Positions 30,500 to 41,963 of a stretch of DNA of 64,000 bases are shown piece after piece. The stretch is from contig OX352765.1 in NCBI GenBank assembly GCA_947095585.1, forward strand, positions 78,041,976 to 78,105,975, given 5' to 3'. Made by a program: the position numbers and the translations under genes. Below the pieces are notes generated by a model that was given only the letters and a program-made list of their open reading frames with translations, made no database searches and was not told the DNA's origin. This DNA is from Nephrocerus scutellatus (taxonomy: Eukaryota; Arthropoda; Insecta; Diptera; Pipunculidae). Position 1 is the stretch's first letter. Every line of letters begins with the position of its first letter.

Positions 30500-30685
30500 T
30501 TCGCGCAGTTCATTCGACTCTCGGTGTCTCGGCAAGGGAAATGTGGTCGCAAATCGCGATAGTCAAACGAGAGCGGTACAATTCTCCTCTGTTTGTTTGA
30601 CGATCGAGAGAAAAAGAGTGTTCGTGTAGAACACAGGGGATTGGTGGTTAAATTAAAGCGGTGCGATTCGCGTTGTTCAACTGAC
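30500..30685. repeat. Three spaced copies of an AGCGGTRCRATTC motif
   Basis: GAGCGGTACGATTCGCG (about 30500), GAGCGGTACAATTCTCC (about 30572) and AAGCGGTGCGATTCGCG (about 30657), each followed by a GTTCA/GTTTG-like sequence. They could be binding sites or remnants of a subrepeat in an unrecognised element. Confidence 0.45.
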
Positions 30686-31104
30686 CACCCACAAACTAAT
30701 GTTGTTTCTATGAAATCTCAGGTGGACAGGTTCGGTCGGTCGATAGGCTGAGTGGTTTACTCGATTGACCAAAACAATGTATTTATTTTTACAACATGTA
30801 CTTGGTAGTGAAGTGGGTGCACTTGCACAGCTTAGAGGTAGTAAAGTTCTATACCAACTTTCACCCTTGCTGGGGCTTTCAGACTCGTATCACTTTTTTT
30901 TTTGTAAATCCGGTGGGAATTATTTCGGGCTATGAAAGGAAAAATGTGGGCGACTTATGGTTGTTGGTAGGGTTTTGTTTGTTTTGACTCGGTAATTCCC
31001 ACCCTACGGTTGTCAGTCTGGCCCTTTGTGTAAATTTTATTATTATTATAATTATTGTTCAGTGCTATTTAGCTTATATATAGCTTTAAAAAAAGTTTTT
31101 GGCT

Positions 31105-31190
31105 TTTTCCCAAATTTTGCTAAAGTTGGGATTTGAACCGGTAATGCTGGATATTAGTCGTATGCCGTACAAGAAGCACGTTTATCGATT
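31105..31190 (-). repeat. tRNA-like remnant or SINE head
   Basis: On the minus strand ACCGGTTCAAATCCCAAC is a textbook T-arm/B box. The preceding 60 bases (from about ATAGGACAATCGATAA) only loosely resemble an A box and anticodon arm. No intact cloverleaf can be drawn, so it is probably a pseudogene or a different SINE family. Confidence 0.35.
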
Positions 31191-31387
31191 GTCCTATTCG
31201 GTTGCATGTTTATCTGACACTAAACTCGTTATATTAGCGGTCATCCATCAGCAGAATAGGGGGAATAACACAAAATGCATCAGAATTGCCATAACTATCT
31301 CTGACCGGTTGAACTGAGATCAAATCTCCACGTAGAGGCCGCTTGTAATTTTGCTCCAATACACGAATGATCGGGCTAGTACCTTCA

Positions 31388-32345
31388 AATCAAGGTTTGC
31401 GCGAGGCCAATAACCTCGCCCATAAAAAAAACTACGGTACGGAATCCAAAATCAGCCTCGAATACACTGATGAACGACGATGACCACGGTAATGAAAACG
31501 GCTAAGCGATTTAAGAATTTTCTCATGAAACGTACGCTCACTGTATAGAGCTCGAGCTGCACAGGAGCTAGCCGATACCCTGTCTAAATATAATACTGAA
31601 ATAACAGCAATTCAGGAGATGCGGTGGACGGGGAATGGTATCTTACAAGAACCAGAATGTGACATATATCACAGCTGTCATGCAAGACATCATGTGCTCG
31701 GGGTGGGGTTTCTAGTCAACAAAAGAATGAAACCCACCGTTATCGGCAATAAAGCAATAAATGAACGGCTATGCACCCTTCGCGTCCGGGGCCGATTTCA
31801 AAACATAAGCTTCATAAACGTTCACGCACCTATAGAGGATTCCCCAGATGAAAAAAGAAGAATTTATTGAATCAGTCGAACGGGAACTCCATGCCTGCAC
31901 TCAGTATGATGTAAAAATCATTCTCTGGGATATGAATGCTGAAATAGGTAGGGAGTCAGTATTCAGGAAGTACATTGGCAACCATAGCTTAGACGAGAAC
32001 ACTAATGACAATGGACAACGAGTCATAGAGATGGCAGTAAGTAATAATTTGGTCGTTGCAAGTACAAGGTTTGCGCGTAAAAATATCCACAAAGCCACCT
32101 GGGTATCTCCTGATGGAGCCACTCAAAAGCAGATAGACCGCCGGCTCTGCCCGAACCTGATGACGGTACGAACGTACTGAGGTGATAACGTACGTCGTGC
32201 TCCCAGCGCAGATTGCATCACCACGAAAAACTGCACCCGCAAATCGGATCCCAATCAACACGGCTGCCCTTCGCAACGAAGAGACCATAAAAAACTAAGG
32301 TCAGGCGACAGGACCCGCCCTAAATACAGGGATAGTAATTCCTGG
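31388..32345 (+). mobile_element. RTE-like retrotransposon, 5' UTR and endonuclease domain
   Basis: Starts with a leader shared with the 36.6 kb copy. It then encodes the AP-endonuclease in order: RSLYRARAAQELADTLSKYN, ITAIQEMRWTGNGIL, HHVLGVGFLVNKRMKPTVIG, SFINVHAPIEDSPDE, then a frameshift. A second frame gives YDVKIILWDMNAEIGRE (normally GDMNA), NGQRVIEMAVSNNLVVASTR and ATWVSPDGATQKQIDRRL. It ends in the linker near 32345, where a SINE follows. RT is absent, and at least two frameshifts are seen. Confidence 0.9.
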
Positions 32346-32385
32346 GCCTTAGAAGAGAAATGGACACATAAGTGGAAGTGATTTA

Positions 32386-32603
32386 GTAATAATATTTGGC
32401 ACAACAGACCGTTTTTATCCAGGGCGTAGCTTCTAGCGACTATTCGAGAAGCTTTTCATGTTTTCATTACTCTCGGACGTTTGTCATAGACTCGTGAGGG
32501 AGGGGTGGGACAGTGAAAAAGTTTTTTAATGTTTTTCTGAAATTCGAACTTTGAACCTACCGGCCAGTAGTCCAAAGTACTAACCACTAGAACCATGGCG
32601 CCC
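32386..32603 (-). mobile_element. tRNA-derived SINE copy
   Basis: The reverse complement begins GGGCGCCATGGTTCTAGTGG (head, 32603-32584) and carries the body landmarks CATTACTCTCGGACGTTTG and GTGAGGGAGGGGTGGGA. The 3' end with a TAATAATATT tail (32386-32396) abuts the RTE endonuclease fragment. Confidence 0.85.
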
Positions 32604-35035
32604 ACGGAAGTGAGATAAGATGTTGTTTATTATTAAATCCTTGTTTTCTTATTACTCAGTTCAATTGCAGAAAGGCGAGGTTATTACTGTAAGTAACGAC
32701 AAAAAGGTAGTAATAGCAAAGCACTAACCCTTTGGTATAATAAATGTGTTTTTTTCTTCGAAACGTCAACAAAATATTCCACCCTTATTAACAGACACAG
32801 AAACTGTTTTGAGGACATCAATTTTTCATCAATAATATATTTAGATACATAAACTTTAAGTGCTCTTACATCAACTAAAATGAAATTTCTCCTTGATGAC
32901 TTACTAAGGGGAATTGCAAATAGTATACGTAGTTTTCTTTACTCACTACTCATTGCCCCATTCGTACTGGTATCGTACCGCAAATCCATCTTAGCGCCAC
33001 TTGGCTTCGTCAGTCTGCAAAATAAGCTCTGGTCATTCATCGGTTCATTGAGACATTCGTTAGAAGGAAAATGTCAGCGTTCGCGTAAATAATGGCAATA
33101 TTTTATTTGGCTTGTCTAACGTCGATTTGACTGTGTGCCGGTTACCTCTTGACAGATTGGTCGATACCAGTCGGAAGAGCACTGACACCCCCACATCTAC
33201 TGAATGAAGAAAATGAAGAAAAAAAAAGTCCGACGCCGACGATAATTGGAAACCTCAATCGCATTTGTTATGTGTGCGCAATGTTGTCGCGCGGATAATG
33301 TGGCGTTTGCCGTTGGGCAAAAAGAACATTCAGCTTCAGCCTGACTAGTCTGACCAACAGCGAAACGTACTGTATGTGGAAAAAAAGTAGGTGCTCTTAA
33401 TTCGAGGCGTAAACAACAGTGTTTCTGCAAGATGTCAACCAACTATTATCGTATAATCGAGGGTGCCTCACACCGCTAACTAAAGGCTTAAATATTATAA
33501 GTCCGTGTAATGGTGTACGTACTACTTTTCATTCTTTACTCTCTTTCAGAAAATAGAAACATAACTATTCATAATTTAATTTACTTTTTAGAAAGGAAGT
33601 CGTTGTGCAGTTGCAGGTTGTCTTCAGTGCAGGAGGAAATTTAAAGAACACAAAAGAGTTTTCTAAGTCATTTTAAGACACTCGCCAAAAATTGACTTTC
33701 ATCACTCCGAGATTGTCGTTTTCAATTTTGTTTGAATTATTAATGAGACGCAATTATTTATTCTATTTCCAAATCAAAACTAAAGACCAATTTACAACAC
33801 TCAAGCACACAACGAGAATCGCTGAATCGTCCTGATGTATTAAAAATAATTTCCCATGTGGACAAGCAAACATTATACGTACATCGAGTGAATGTAATGT
33901 ACCATTTATAATTATAACCTAACTCGACAGTGCGATTCAAATTTTAGGAAAAATAAATGCGATCGTTCTTTTTTTTTTGTCAAATTTATTCCGTTGGTAC
34001 ATACAAATATGTAATGTAGTGCAAGGGAAGAATCTGCTTTGCGAAATCTGTCGTTTTCCTTCAATTTGTCACCAACAAGAAAACGGCAGGCACAACTCAG
34101 AATAGATGAACACACCGCAATCCAAACAGCAATACGTAGCAACAGAATGTACTTATAGATAGATACAAATGAGAAAAAGGAAGAATTTTTGCTTGGGTCT
34201 ATTTTTAAAGTGAATTTTTGCACACAGAATCACGTAGGATGCAATGCAATGCAATGTCCTATGTAATGTACTCCGATTTGGTTGCCAAATCAGATGCCCA
34301 TAATGTAGCAGTGCATTTTGGCTACAGTAATGATGATCAAGATGATGTTGCAGATAATCGCGAAAAAAGAACTGCAAGATTGTCACACAGTTGTACTCGT
34401 ATAATATTTTCATGTTAGAGAGTCAGAGGCGTGCTGATATTTTTTAAATGCGCCCATGTGTTAGTTTGCTTGTGGTTCGCCAAACCTTGTGATAACTTCT
34501 TTTCACACATAGCTGACATAGCTTAGAAAGTAGCCGTTATACGCACTAGTGAGCTAACATATAAAATACTTTTGTTATTAACTGCAGTCACAGCGAATAC
34601 ACATTCCCGGAGTTATTTTCCATTGCGCATAACCAGTTTAGCAGAAAACCCGGTTTTGGTCGTGTGAAAAATAGCGTACATTACTCGCAGAAAAGTGCTG
34701 ATCATGCTCGTTAAATTGCCGCACTCGGCTACCACCTCGTGCTTAAAGCTTCTAGTTCGCACAATAAACTCTACTTTCCTCGCTAGTTATGTAATATACT
34801 ATTTCACACGACCATATATGAAAGTGGCTGTTTCCTACACTATAACCTAGCCTCGAAAGTAGGCATTATCAACACTAGTTGGTTAACATAAAAAGTACTT
34901 TTTTTTTATATACTGCATTCACAGCTCGTTAGATTGCCGCACTCGGCTACCGCTTCGTGCTTCAAGCTTTTAAGTCGCACGATAACGTCAACTTTCATCG
35001 CTCGTTATGTAATATTCTACTATAACACGAACTTA
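32604..35035. other. Spacer, no gene recognised
   Basis: Several short open frames occur (such as 32880-33092 + and 33912-34223 -) without recognisable motifs. Imperfect duplication is seen between about 34690-34800 and 34920-35030 (AAATTGCCGCACTCGGCTACC, GCTCGTTATGTAATAT-type), suggesting a local repeat. Confidence 0.45.
34705..35030. repeat. Imperfect tandem duplication of about 220 bp
   Basis: TGCCGCACTCGGCTACCACC (about 34718) through CGCTAGTTATGTAATATACT (about 34781) recurs as TGCCGCACTCGGCTACCGCT (about 34935) through CGCTCGTTATGTAATATTCT (about 35000). The blocks in between are similar (GTGCTT..AAGCTT..AGTCGCAC). Confidence 0.7.
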
Positions 35036-35118
35036 TTCGAACTTTCCACACATGTGTATGAGTGACAACACTTTTTTTAAAAATTGGGGAGTGATCGGGC
35101 TCTAGGGCCGACAGGATC
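35036..35118 (-). repeat. Solitary unit of the about 120-bp DINE-like repeat
   Basis: CACACATGTGTATGAGTGACAACAC, then AATTGGGGAGTGATCGGGCTC, matches one degraded unit in minus orientation. Confidence 0.65.
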
Positions 35119-35264
35119 CTATACTTGTAAAGGATAAATTATTTTAAATAATTAAACATCATATGAGTATATAAAGAAGTTGAAAAACATTGTAACGAAG
35201 CTAGTCATTATACGCATGCATAGCATCGTCACATACCGTACGACTAGACTAATACACCGAGTTT

Positions 35265-36660
35265 CACCATCATTTCACCGGTCTACAACCGGGGTCCCTC
35301 AAAAAGTCTCTCCACGGGTCCCGATTTTGAGCCGATGTCATCCAGTTTTGCATCCCTAAACTCTGGGCGTCCTGGTCTACGTGATCCTTCCAGCGTAGGG
35401 ATGGCCGGCCTCGCTGTCTTTATCCATAAATCCTACCGCACTTACTTACCGAGCAGGATCTTCTTCGCTTATGCGATCTAGTTGTCCTGCCTACCGGAAA
35501 CTATCGAGCTTATTTCTCTTCACGATGTCAACATCGCAGAAACGCTCGTAGATCTCATCATTATAGAGTCTCCGGTATTAAATGAGGGACCAATGTTGGA
35601 TCTTCTACTCGAAGACGTGTCCACCATGTACTTTGTTTTGCTTTTATTAATGTGCAACCCCAGATTTCGTGATGAAAAGATGAAAGCTTCCTGTACAGCT
35701 CTTTGGTTTCTACCAACGATGTCAATATCGTCTGCGTAAGCCAGTATCTGAATGGACTTATAGAGGATTGTTCCTTTCGCCGTTACGTCAGAGTCTCGGA
35801 TCACTTTCTCCAACGCCAGGTTGAACAGGACGCAGACTAGTCCATCCCCTTGTCGGAGCCCGTTATAGATGTTGAATGGGCTTGAAAGTGATCCGGATAT
35901 TTTTACTTGGCTTATAACATTGGTCATGTGCTCAACCTACATAGTCGTGTTAGTTTATTTGGGATGCCGAATTCTCTCATGGCTTTATAAAGTCCTACTC
36001 TGGCTATGCTATCATAGGCGGCTTTAAAGTCTATAAAAAGATGGTGTAGTGTACTTTCGAAACTCTGGACATTTTGCCAAAACCTGTCTAGGGTGTAAAT
36101 CTGATCAGTTGTTGATTTGCCTGGGATAAAGCAACACTGGTATGGACCAATGTTTACTTTAGCGTATGGGGCTATCCTGTCTTGGAGGATAGAGGAGAAA
36201 ACCTTATACGCGGTTCTCAACAACGTTATACCACGATAATTGATGCATGTTGTGATATCTGCTTTCTTATGTATGGGGCTCAAGCTGCCTCTTCGTCAGT
36301 CTTCTGGCATCGCTTCTTCCTCCCATGCTTGCACTCATAGCCTTTCATTCTTTTGCCGACTAGAAACCCCACCCCAAGTACATGATGTCTTGCATGACAG
36401 CTGTAATATATGTCATATTCTGATTTTTCATCTCCTGGATTGCTGTTATTTCAGACTTATATTTAGACAGGGTATCGGCCAGCTGCTCTTCAGCTCGAAC
36501 TCTATACAGTGAGCGTACGTTCCATGAGAAAATTCTTTAATAGTTTAGCCATTTTCGTTGCTGTCGTCGTCGTCGTTCATCAGTGTATCCGAGGCTGATT
36601 TTGGGTTCCATAATATGGTTTTTTACTGGCGAGTTTACTGGCCTTGCGCCAACCTTACTT
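35265..36660 (-). mobile_element. RTE-like retrotransposon with both ends but a large internal deletion
   Basis: Minus-strand order: leader and endonuclease start (36655-36420, shared with 31388-31620) as far as the HHVLGVGFLV-equivalent region. An abrupt join at about 36335 leads to the RT entry (36283-35924: PIHKKADITTCINYRGITLL, AYKVFSSILQDRIAPY, QCCFIPGKSTTDQI, HHLFIDFKAAYDSIARVGLY). Palm and thumb follow (35927-35520) with GLRQGDGLVCVLFNLALEKV and the intact catalytic AYADDIDIVGRN, then the C-terminus and the 3' end at about 35268 with a short CATCAT tail. The RT part is two frames from open, making this the best RT of the family here. Confidence 0.9.
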
Positions 36661-38600
36661 TGAAGGGAAAATTACAAAAAAAACTTGACTAAGATAATAT
36701 TACAAAAAATTCTGTCCTTCAGGAAGTAGTTGATGTCTTTCTTAAAGACCAACCACTTGACAGTGAATCGTTTCGGATTCGTTTGTAGTACCAGGCATTA
36801 CAAATGAAAAAGGCACGCAAACCTATCAAGCTGATAGGCTTATCATAGTTCAGCTTCTAAAACTGAAAAAACTAAAAAACGTTACAAATTCCAAATGAAT
36901 GTCAAAATCAATGTGTTTCTAGTCGCCAAACATTGCACCAAGGATTAGCGGAAGAGTTAGTTTTAAATAAAGTTTTCCATAAAACAGAAAATCCATTTTC
37001 AAAAGATTCTTCGACGTTTCTTTGTAATTTTTCGTAGTTTGGCCAAGTCCTCTTATGCAACTACACAAATCCAGGCTTTTGATAATCAATAAAGACATTA
37101 TTCCATTATTATCCATATTATTTCATCAGTAAAATATAATTCTACCATGTACCAATTAACGTGATACTTTAAAAAACTTTGTGCGTTTATCTTCTAAAAA
37201 TTTAATCAGGCAATGTGTTTTCTAGAGACCTTACCTTATGATGGTGAACGGAAGTTAATAATAAGTACATAGAAAGTAGAAAAGATACAAGGATTCCCGA
37301 GAAATCAGCAGCAAACAAACTTTGAGATCTCTAATTAGAATTTTCCACGCTAAAGATGATGCAGATTCCACGTTATTCATCAAAATAAAACCCAATTTAT
37401 TTATTTATTTTTAACTTAGAGATGGAAACTCAAGAATTTCGTTTTTGCGCAACCAGTAAAACATTTTTAAATTGAATCAACCAAAGTGCGTCACTAATGA
37501 CAAGGACTTACTGCCTGAACTGATAAAGCGGAGAGCATCATCAAGACTAATTTATCATAAAAGGTTTTTATGGTGTTCTTTAAAAGAAATCAAATAATTT
37601 CGATAAAAGAAAACTAATTTGCGTTCGAGTGGTTTAATACACCCACTTGAAACTGTCTGACTGTCATACCGCTATCGTCATCATCAATAAAGAGCTAAAA
37701 TCAAAGGACCTTTAATCAATTATGTATTTTTGTGGGTGTATGTTTGCTTGTAGTATACACTCATTACTTTGGGGTGAAAAAAGTGAATAAAGTATCACTT
37801 TGAATGGCATTTTTATATAACTATAATATTGTCATCTTGACGAGACGGCTTGACAGGTGAGTCTACTCCTTGTGTTGTGCGTGTACGTGTACGTGCCAAC
37901 AAACACCCACAAACAATTATCCGTCCTACTGGATATATGTATATACTTGTACATACTCGTACAATATTGTCAGAATACAAAAAGGAAATGTTGTCTTTAA
38001 CATTCAGACCCGCATCTAAGGATTTTTCACTTGAGTTACTTTTGAATTGTTACAATATGAATAGGAATACCTAAACACTACTATATAAGTGGAAACATAT
38101 GAATGCGGCTTGAATGTTACAATGGGATAAATACAACAAAGTAAACGAAAATATTCCCTGATTGCTGCAGGGCTACTTGCAGTAACAATGTGTGGTTGGT
38201 TTGGATTGTACGGACACGGCAAACTTCATTTGGCAATAGCGTCAAGTTTAAGCCTTCTAAGAAACTTAATGAGTCTCATAAAATACAAGAAAAACATTGT
38301 TTGTAGACACGAGAACGATGATGATTTGCAAACTGCAATAACCCGACGCAGTCTTGTTACAGCCCTTAATTTTATACAAGCAGCCTTTCAGAAGTAAAGG
38401 AGTCATAGAATCCGTTGCATCCGTTGTGAATTTCGAGTGCCCATTAAACACTATTTTTTGCGAGAAAAACTATCACGCAAACCAAACAAAAGCTTGACAA
38501 GTATTATGGGGACAAGTGATGCCGAACGTTCTGGTCGCCCAATTTAGATCACCACACCAGAAATGGTCGACAAAATCCATAATAGACGATCGGCGAATGA
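36661..38600. other. AT-rich spacer, no gene recognised
   Basis: A short block at 37028-37095 is shared with 30058-30118. The minus-strand frame at 38473-38658 (DFVDHFWCGDLNWATRTFG) is open but unrecognised; it borders the RTE-like fragment. Confidence 0.45.
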
Positions 38601-38985
38601 AAGTGTGCGAGCTTGAAGAGGCCACAGGATCCAGTGCGGTAACCTGCTTGTTCGGCATCGAGTATGTCTTTCAGATGTTTCAAATGTCTCTCCAATTTTC
38701 GCACTCCCTTCCTCTACTCGTCGGGGAAACTTTCTGCCTCACAAGCTCTCTCTACAAAGGATATAAAAGCTCTGCTGATGTCGTTGGAGCGGCACGCAGA
38801 AGCTCTGCCGGTATACCATCTCGTCCTACCGACTTGTTGGTTTTTAGTGCGTTGACCGCGGTAGCGATCTCATCTTTACTGGAAGTTGAGGTGCGAATTC
38901 GGGAAATTGTTACCTCCGGCAGCTCCGTTTGATTTGGGTGCATATTGTTGGCGAATACACGGTAAAGTACCGTAGAAAAATGCTG
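38601..38985 (-). mobile_element. Second RTE-like family, RT N-terminal fragment
   Basis: Minus-strand sequence gives NNMHPNQTELPEVTISRIRT, SSKDEIATAVNALKTNKSVG, RDGIPAELLRAAPTTSAELL, and after a frameshift LDAEQAGYRTGSC (RT block 2). Close to the 24.56-24.72 kb copy. It is fused at 38985 to a LOA/R1-type element in the same frame. Confidence 0.8.
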
Positions 38986-41070
38986 TCTTTCTGCATGCTT
39001 TCCTATAAGACAGTGCCCAGTAATTACACCTATCGTAGCGCTTATGTGCACTCTGTTTAGAGAGATCAAACACTTGGAGCGTTTCGGAACCAGCTTCGGC
39101 CAGATCTGTTTTGTCGCTACACAAGTTATACCATTTGTCCATCTAAGGTTGGTTATGTCAGTTGCATGCTGCTTTAACATGAGTTGGCATATAGCAATCA
39201 TTATGCCTAGGAAACCATTTTCAGGTAGAAGCGGCAGCGTAGTACCATTTTGGCTACTTCATCAGCCCTGGAGTTTCCCAGAATGTCTCTATACCCCGGC
39301 ACCCACCCAATTCAGGTGAATGGTAAACTGCTCCGCCATCGGCAGTCTAGGGCTACAATACAGTTCGTAGAGACTGATTCTAGGGACCCCAAAGCTGCTT
39401 GACTATCCGAGAAGATGTGGATATGACGTTTCGCTTCAGCCAAGACAGGACTTCTTCAATCGCCATTATTTTGCTTGAAAACACTGCAGTAATTAGGAGA
39501 CTTATATTTAGCGTTTTTTTGTCAAAACACCTCCGCCTCTACCCCATCATCAGTTTTTGACCCGTCAGTATAAAAACTGATTGATTCATCTTCCGAGATA
39601 GCACCTTCTTCCCAGAGTGATCTGGAGGGGACGATGACCTGGAAGCTATTGTTGAAATGTAGTTGCGGAATGGTGTAGTCTATACATCCTGGTGAAGCCC
39701 TGAATGAAGAATTCAAAAGAGAAGAGTGTCCGATTCATTTCTTATCAACTGGGAGATTGCTTTGAGGCGAATAGCCGCGCTACCAGCCACTTGTCTGCTG
39801 AAGATGTTTAGTGGTGTTAGGTTGAACAGTATGTCTAGTACAGCGGAGGTGGTGGTGCGAAGAGCTCCATTTATACATATACAAGGCAATCTTTAGCTTA
39901 GCTTAGCTTAGTTTGACGCGTTTTATTGCTTTGTCTAAGTCAGTCCACCAGACTACCACACCACCACACACACCACACCGTACAGAAGTGTAGGTCTTAT
40001 TACCGATACATAAAGCCAAGGCGTGATATGGGGTTGATGATCCCATTTGCTACCGATGGCTTTTTTACAGAACTCTGGCTTTACGAACTCTTCCAGCTTC
40101 TAGCTTATCTTTCTGTTTAGAATGAGAACCAGACGTTTATCTTTATCAGAGAAGGATGAGCTTGTGCCCTTTTATAGAGAGTGGATCAACATGTGAAATT
40201 TTCTATTTTCTATTGAAGAACGAGTTCTGTTTTACGGGAGTTTACTCCCAGACCACAACAATCTGCCCATTTAGTTCAGGTTATTAAGGTGTTTTCCCGA
40301 AATGCCCATAGAAACGTCATCCGCATCGGCGATCACTCTGCAGCCCTCCCCTTTCAGGTATATAAGCAGCTTGTTTACCACTAAATTCCATAGAAGGGGG
40401 ATAGAACTCCACCTTGCGGCGTTCCTCTGTAGACAGATCTGTTGGCAGACGCCACACCCAGTTTTGAATTAATGATCCGACTTGTAAGAAAGATATTAAT
40501 TAGTTCGCCAAGTGAGTCGTCCACTTACACGGTCGACAGTGTGTTGACGTTGTTAAAAGCGCCTTCAATATCCAGGAATGCTACCATTGTATACTCCTTA
40601 TGGTGGAGTAAATATTCAATAGAACTCACTAGCGTATATAGAGCTGTTTCTACAGATTTGCCTTTTCAATTAGCATGTTGATCATTAGACATTAGTCTAT
40701 CTATCTTTTTATCTATACTATTGCGTAAATGGCTATCAATCAGTCTTTCTAAAGTTTTTAAAAGGAATGATGACAGACTGATAGGTCTGAGATCTTTTGG
40801 CCTGACGTTAGAGCATTTGGTAGGTAGGGTAATATCTGAGATCTTTTGGAGTTCGGCTTATATAATGCCGTTTGAAGCTGTGCAGTGCCCAGCTTCTTCG
40901 CTAGAGGTAGTCCACGAGCCGTTAGCTTTTATCAAACAGCTAGGCATTATGGGATTGGTTGAAAGTACTTTCCTAAGTCTTGAAGTTTCGGGGGACTCAT
41001 CTATTTTTCCACAGAAGAGTCTCTAAGATAAACGCTTGGCTTTTCTTAGTTCTTTTTTATAAAATTCGAG
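38986..41070 (-). mobile_element. LOA/R1-type non-LTR retrotransposon with RT and RNase H, broken
   Basis: Minus-strand order: KELRKAKRLSW (about 41070), the RT entry (LPTKCSNVRPKDLRPISLSS and FLLKTLERLIDSHLRNSID, 40830-40720), MVAFLDIEGAFNNVNTL (motif A, about 40590), YRGTPQGGVLSPLLWNLVVN (motif B, about 40430-40370) and VIADADDVSMGISGK (catalytic box, Tyr replaced by Asp, about 40340-40300). The C-terminal region follows with ICINGALRTTTSAVLDILFN (about 39880-39820). RNase H starts at FYTDGSKTDDG (about 39570). The final domain has WTNGITCVATKQIW and VITGHCLIGKHAERQHF (about 39140-38990). Several stops are present. Confidence 0.87.
39893..39911. repeat. TTAGC short tandem repeat inside the retroelement
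   Basis: Four TTAGC units inside the RT C-terminal coding region of the LOA/R1-type copy, a local slippage expansion. Confidence 0.8.
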
Positions 41071-41235
41071 GGATGCTTTGCAGGCGTGAGTGGCAAACCT
41101 AATTAATATATAAAAGATATGACAATAAAATAAACCAACATTGATTGAGAGTTGATTTTACTTGGATTTTTCTGATCAAACTTTAAAAAAAACTCAAATT
41201 GAAAGTCACTCAAAAAATTGTTTGTTTATTCTAAT

Positions 41236-41963
41236 GCCTCTTTCGATTACGTACCACACCCGAAACCTTACCCACGTAAGGTAAGCTACCAAAATGACAG
41301 AGTTATCGTGGTGAATGCTTTGCAAATAGAACGCCAAACCGAAACCAAATTTAACAAGAACAACAAACTGAGAAATTAGTATGTTTGCTCTCTCTTCTCC
41401 AACAACAAACTGAAAAATTAGTATGCTTGCTCTCTCTTCGCCAACAACAAACTGAGAAATTAGTATGCTTGCTCTCTCTTCGCAATCTTGCTGCCGACGG
41501 GTAGCAAAGTTACAGTGGTGGTTACAAAACCTTGTAAATAAAACGCAAAATCAAACCGTATCCGGGTACAGTTTGCAAATAGAACGCCAAACCGAAACCA
41601 AATTCTCTCTCTTCGCCAACAACAAATTGAGAAATTTGTCTGCTTGCTCTCTCTTCGCCATCTTGCTGCCGACGGGTAGCAAAGTTACAGTGTTGCTTAC
41701 AAAACCTTGCAAATAAAACGCAAAATCAAACCGTATCTCGGGTATTTTAATTTGTAAAATGAACTCTTATTTTGAAATTCATTTCACAAATATTCGCGGC
41801 ATTAAAAGTAATTTCAACTCGATCGTAGCACATCTTGACGCGAATAAACCTGCGGTTCTAAGTTTATGTGAAACGCAGGCCTCTTATATGGAGATTGCAA
41901 ATAGAACGCCAAACCAAAACCACGAGAAAGAAATTGTAACTCTACCCTGCAAATCGAAAGAGC
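41236..41963. mobile_element. TIR element with internal tandem repeats (728 bp)
   Basis: GCCTCTTTCGATT at 41236-41248 is inverted as AATCGAAAGAGC at 41952-41963. Inside are three 42-bp units (ACAACAAACTGAGAAATTAG plus TATGCTTGCTCTCTCTTCGCC, 41361-41486). A larger block is repeated twice (GGGTAGCAAAGTTACAGTG at about 41500 and 41675; CGCAAAATCAAACCGTATC at about 41546 and 41718). A smaller relative with the same ends is at 56454-56796. Confidence 0.7.
41745..41890 (+). mobile_element. Non-LTR endonuclease N-terminus fragment
   Basis: MNSYFEIHFTNIRGIKSNFN then SIVAHLDANKPAVLSLCETQ (from 41759) is the first strand and helix of an AP-type endonuclease of jockey/CR1-type elements. It is 5'-complete but 3'-truncated and lies inside the TIR element. 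Confidence 0.65.

Larger units (their letters stand above)
30067..31387. other. Spacer with short internal repeats and a tRNA-like remnant
   Basis: A short segment at 30058-30118 (TTCGTAGTTTGGCCAAGT) is shared with 37028-37095. At 30500-30680 the motif AGCGGTRCRATTC occurs three times at about 80-95-base spacing. No gene recognised. Confidence 0.4.

Noticed and set aside
31105..31190. Functional tRNA gene on the minus strand
   Set aside because: Only the T-arm is convincing; D-arm and acceptor pairing fail.
32880..33092. 70-codon open frame with hydrophobic segment as a small membrane protein
   Set aside because: No conserved motif, no promoter or poly(A) support, and composition like neighbouring non-coding DNA.
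41361..41486. Possible CRISPR-like array
   Set aside because: The three 42-bp units are contiguous with no spacers and lie inside a eukaryotic transposon.
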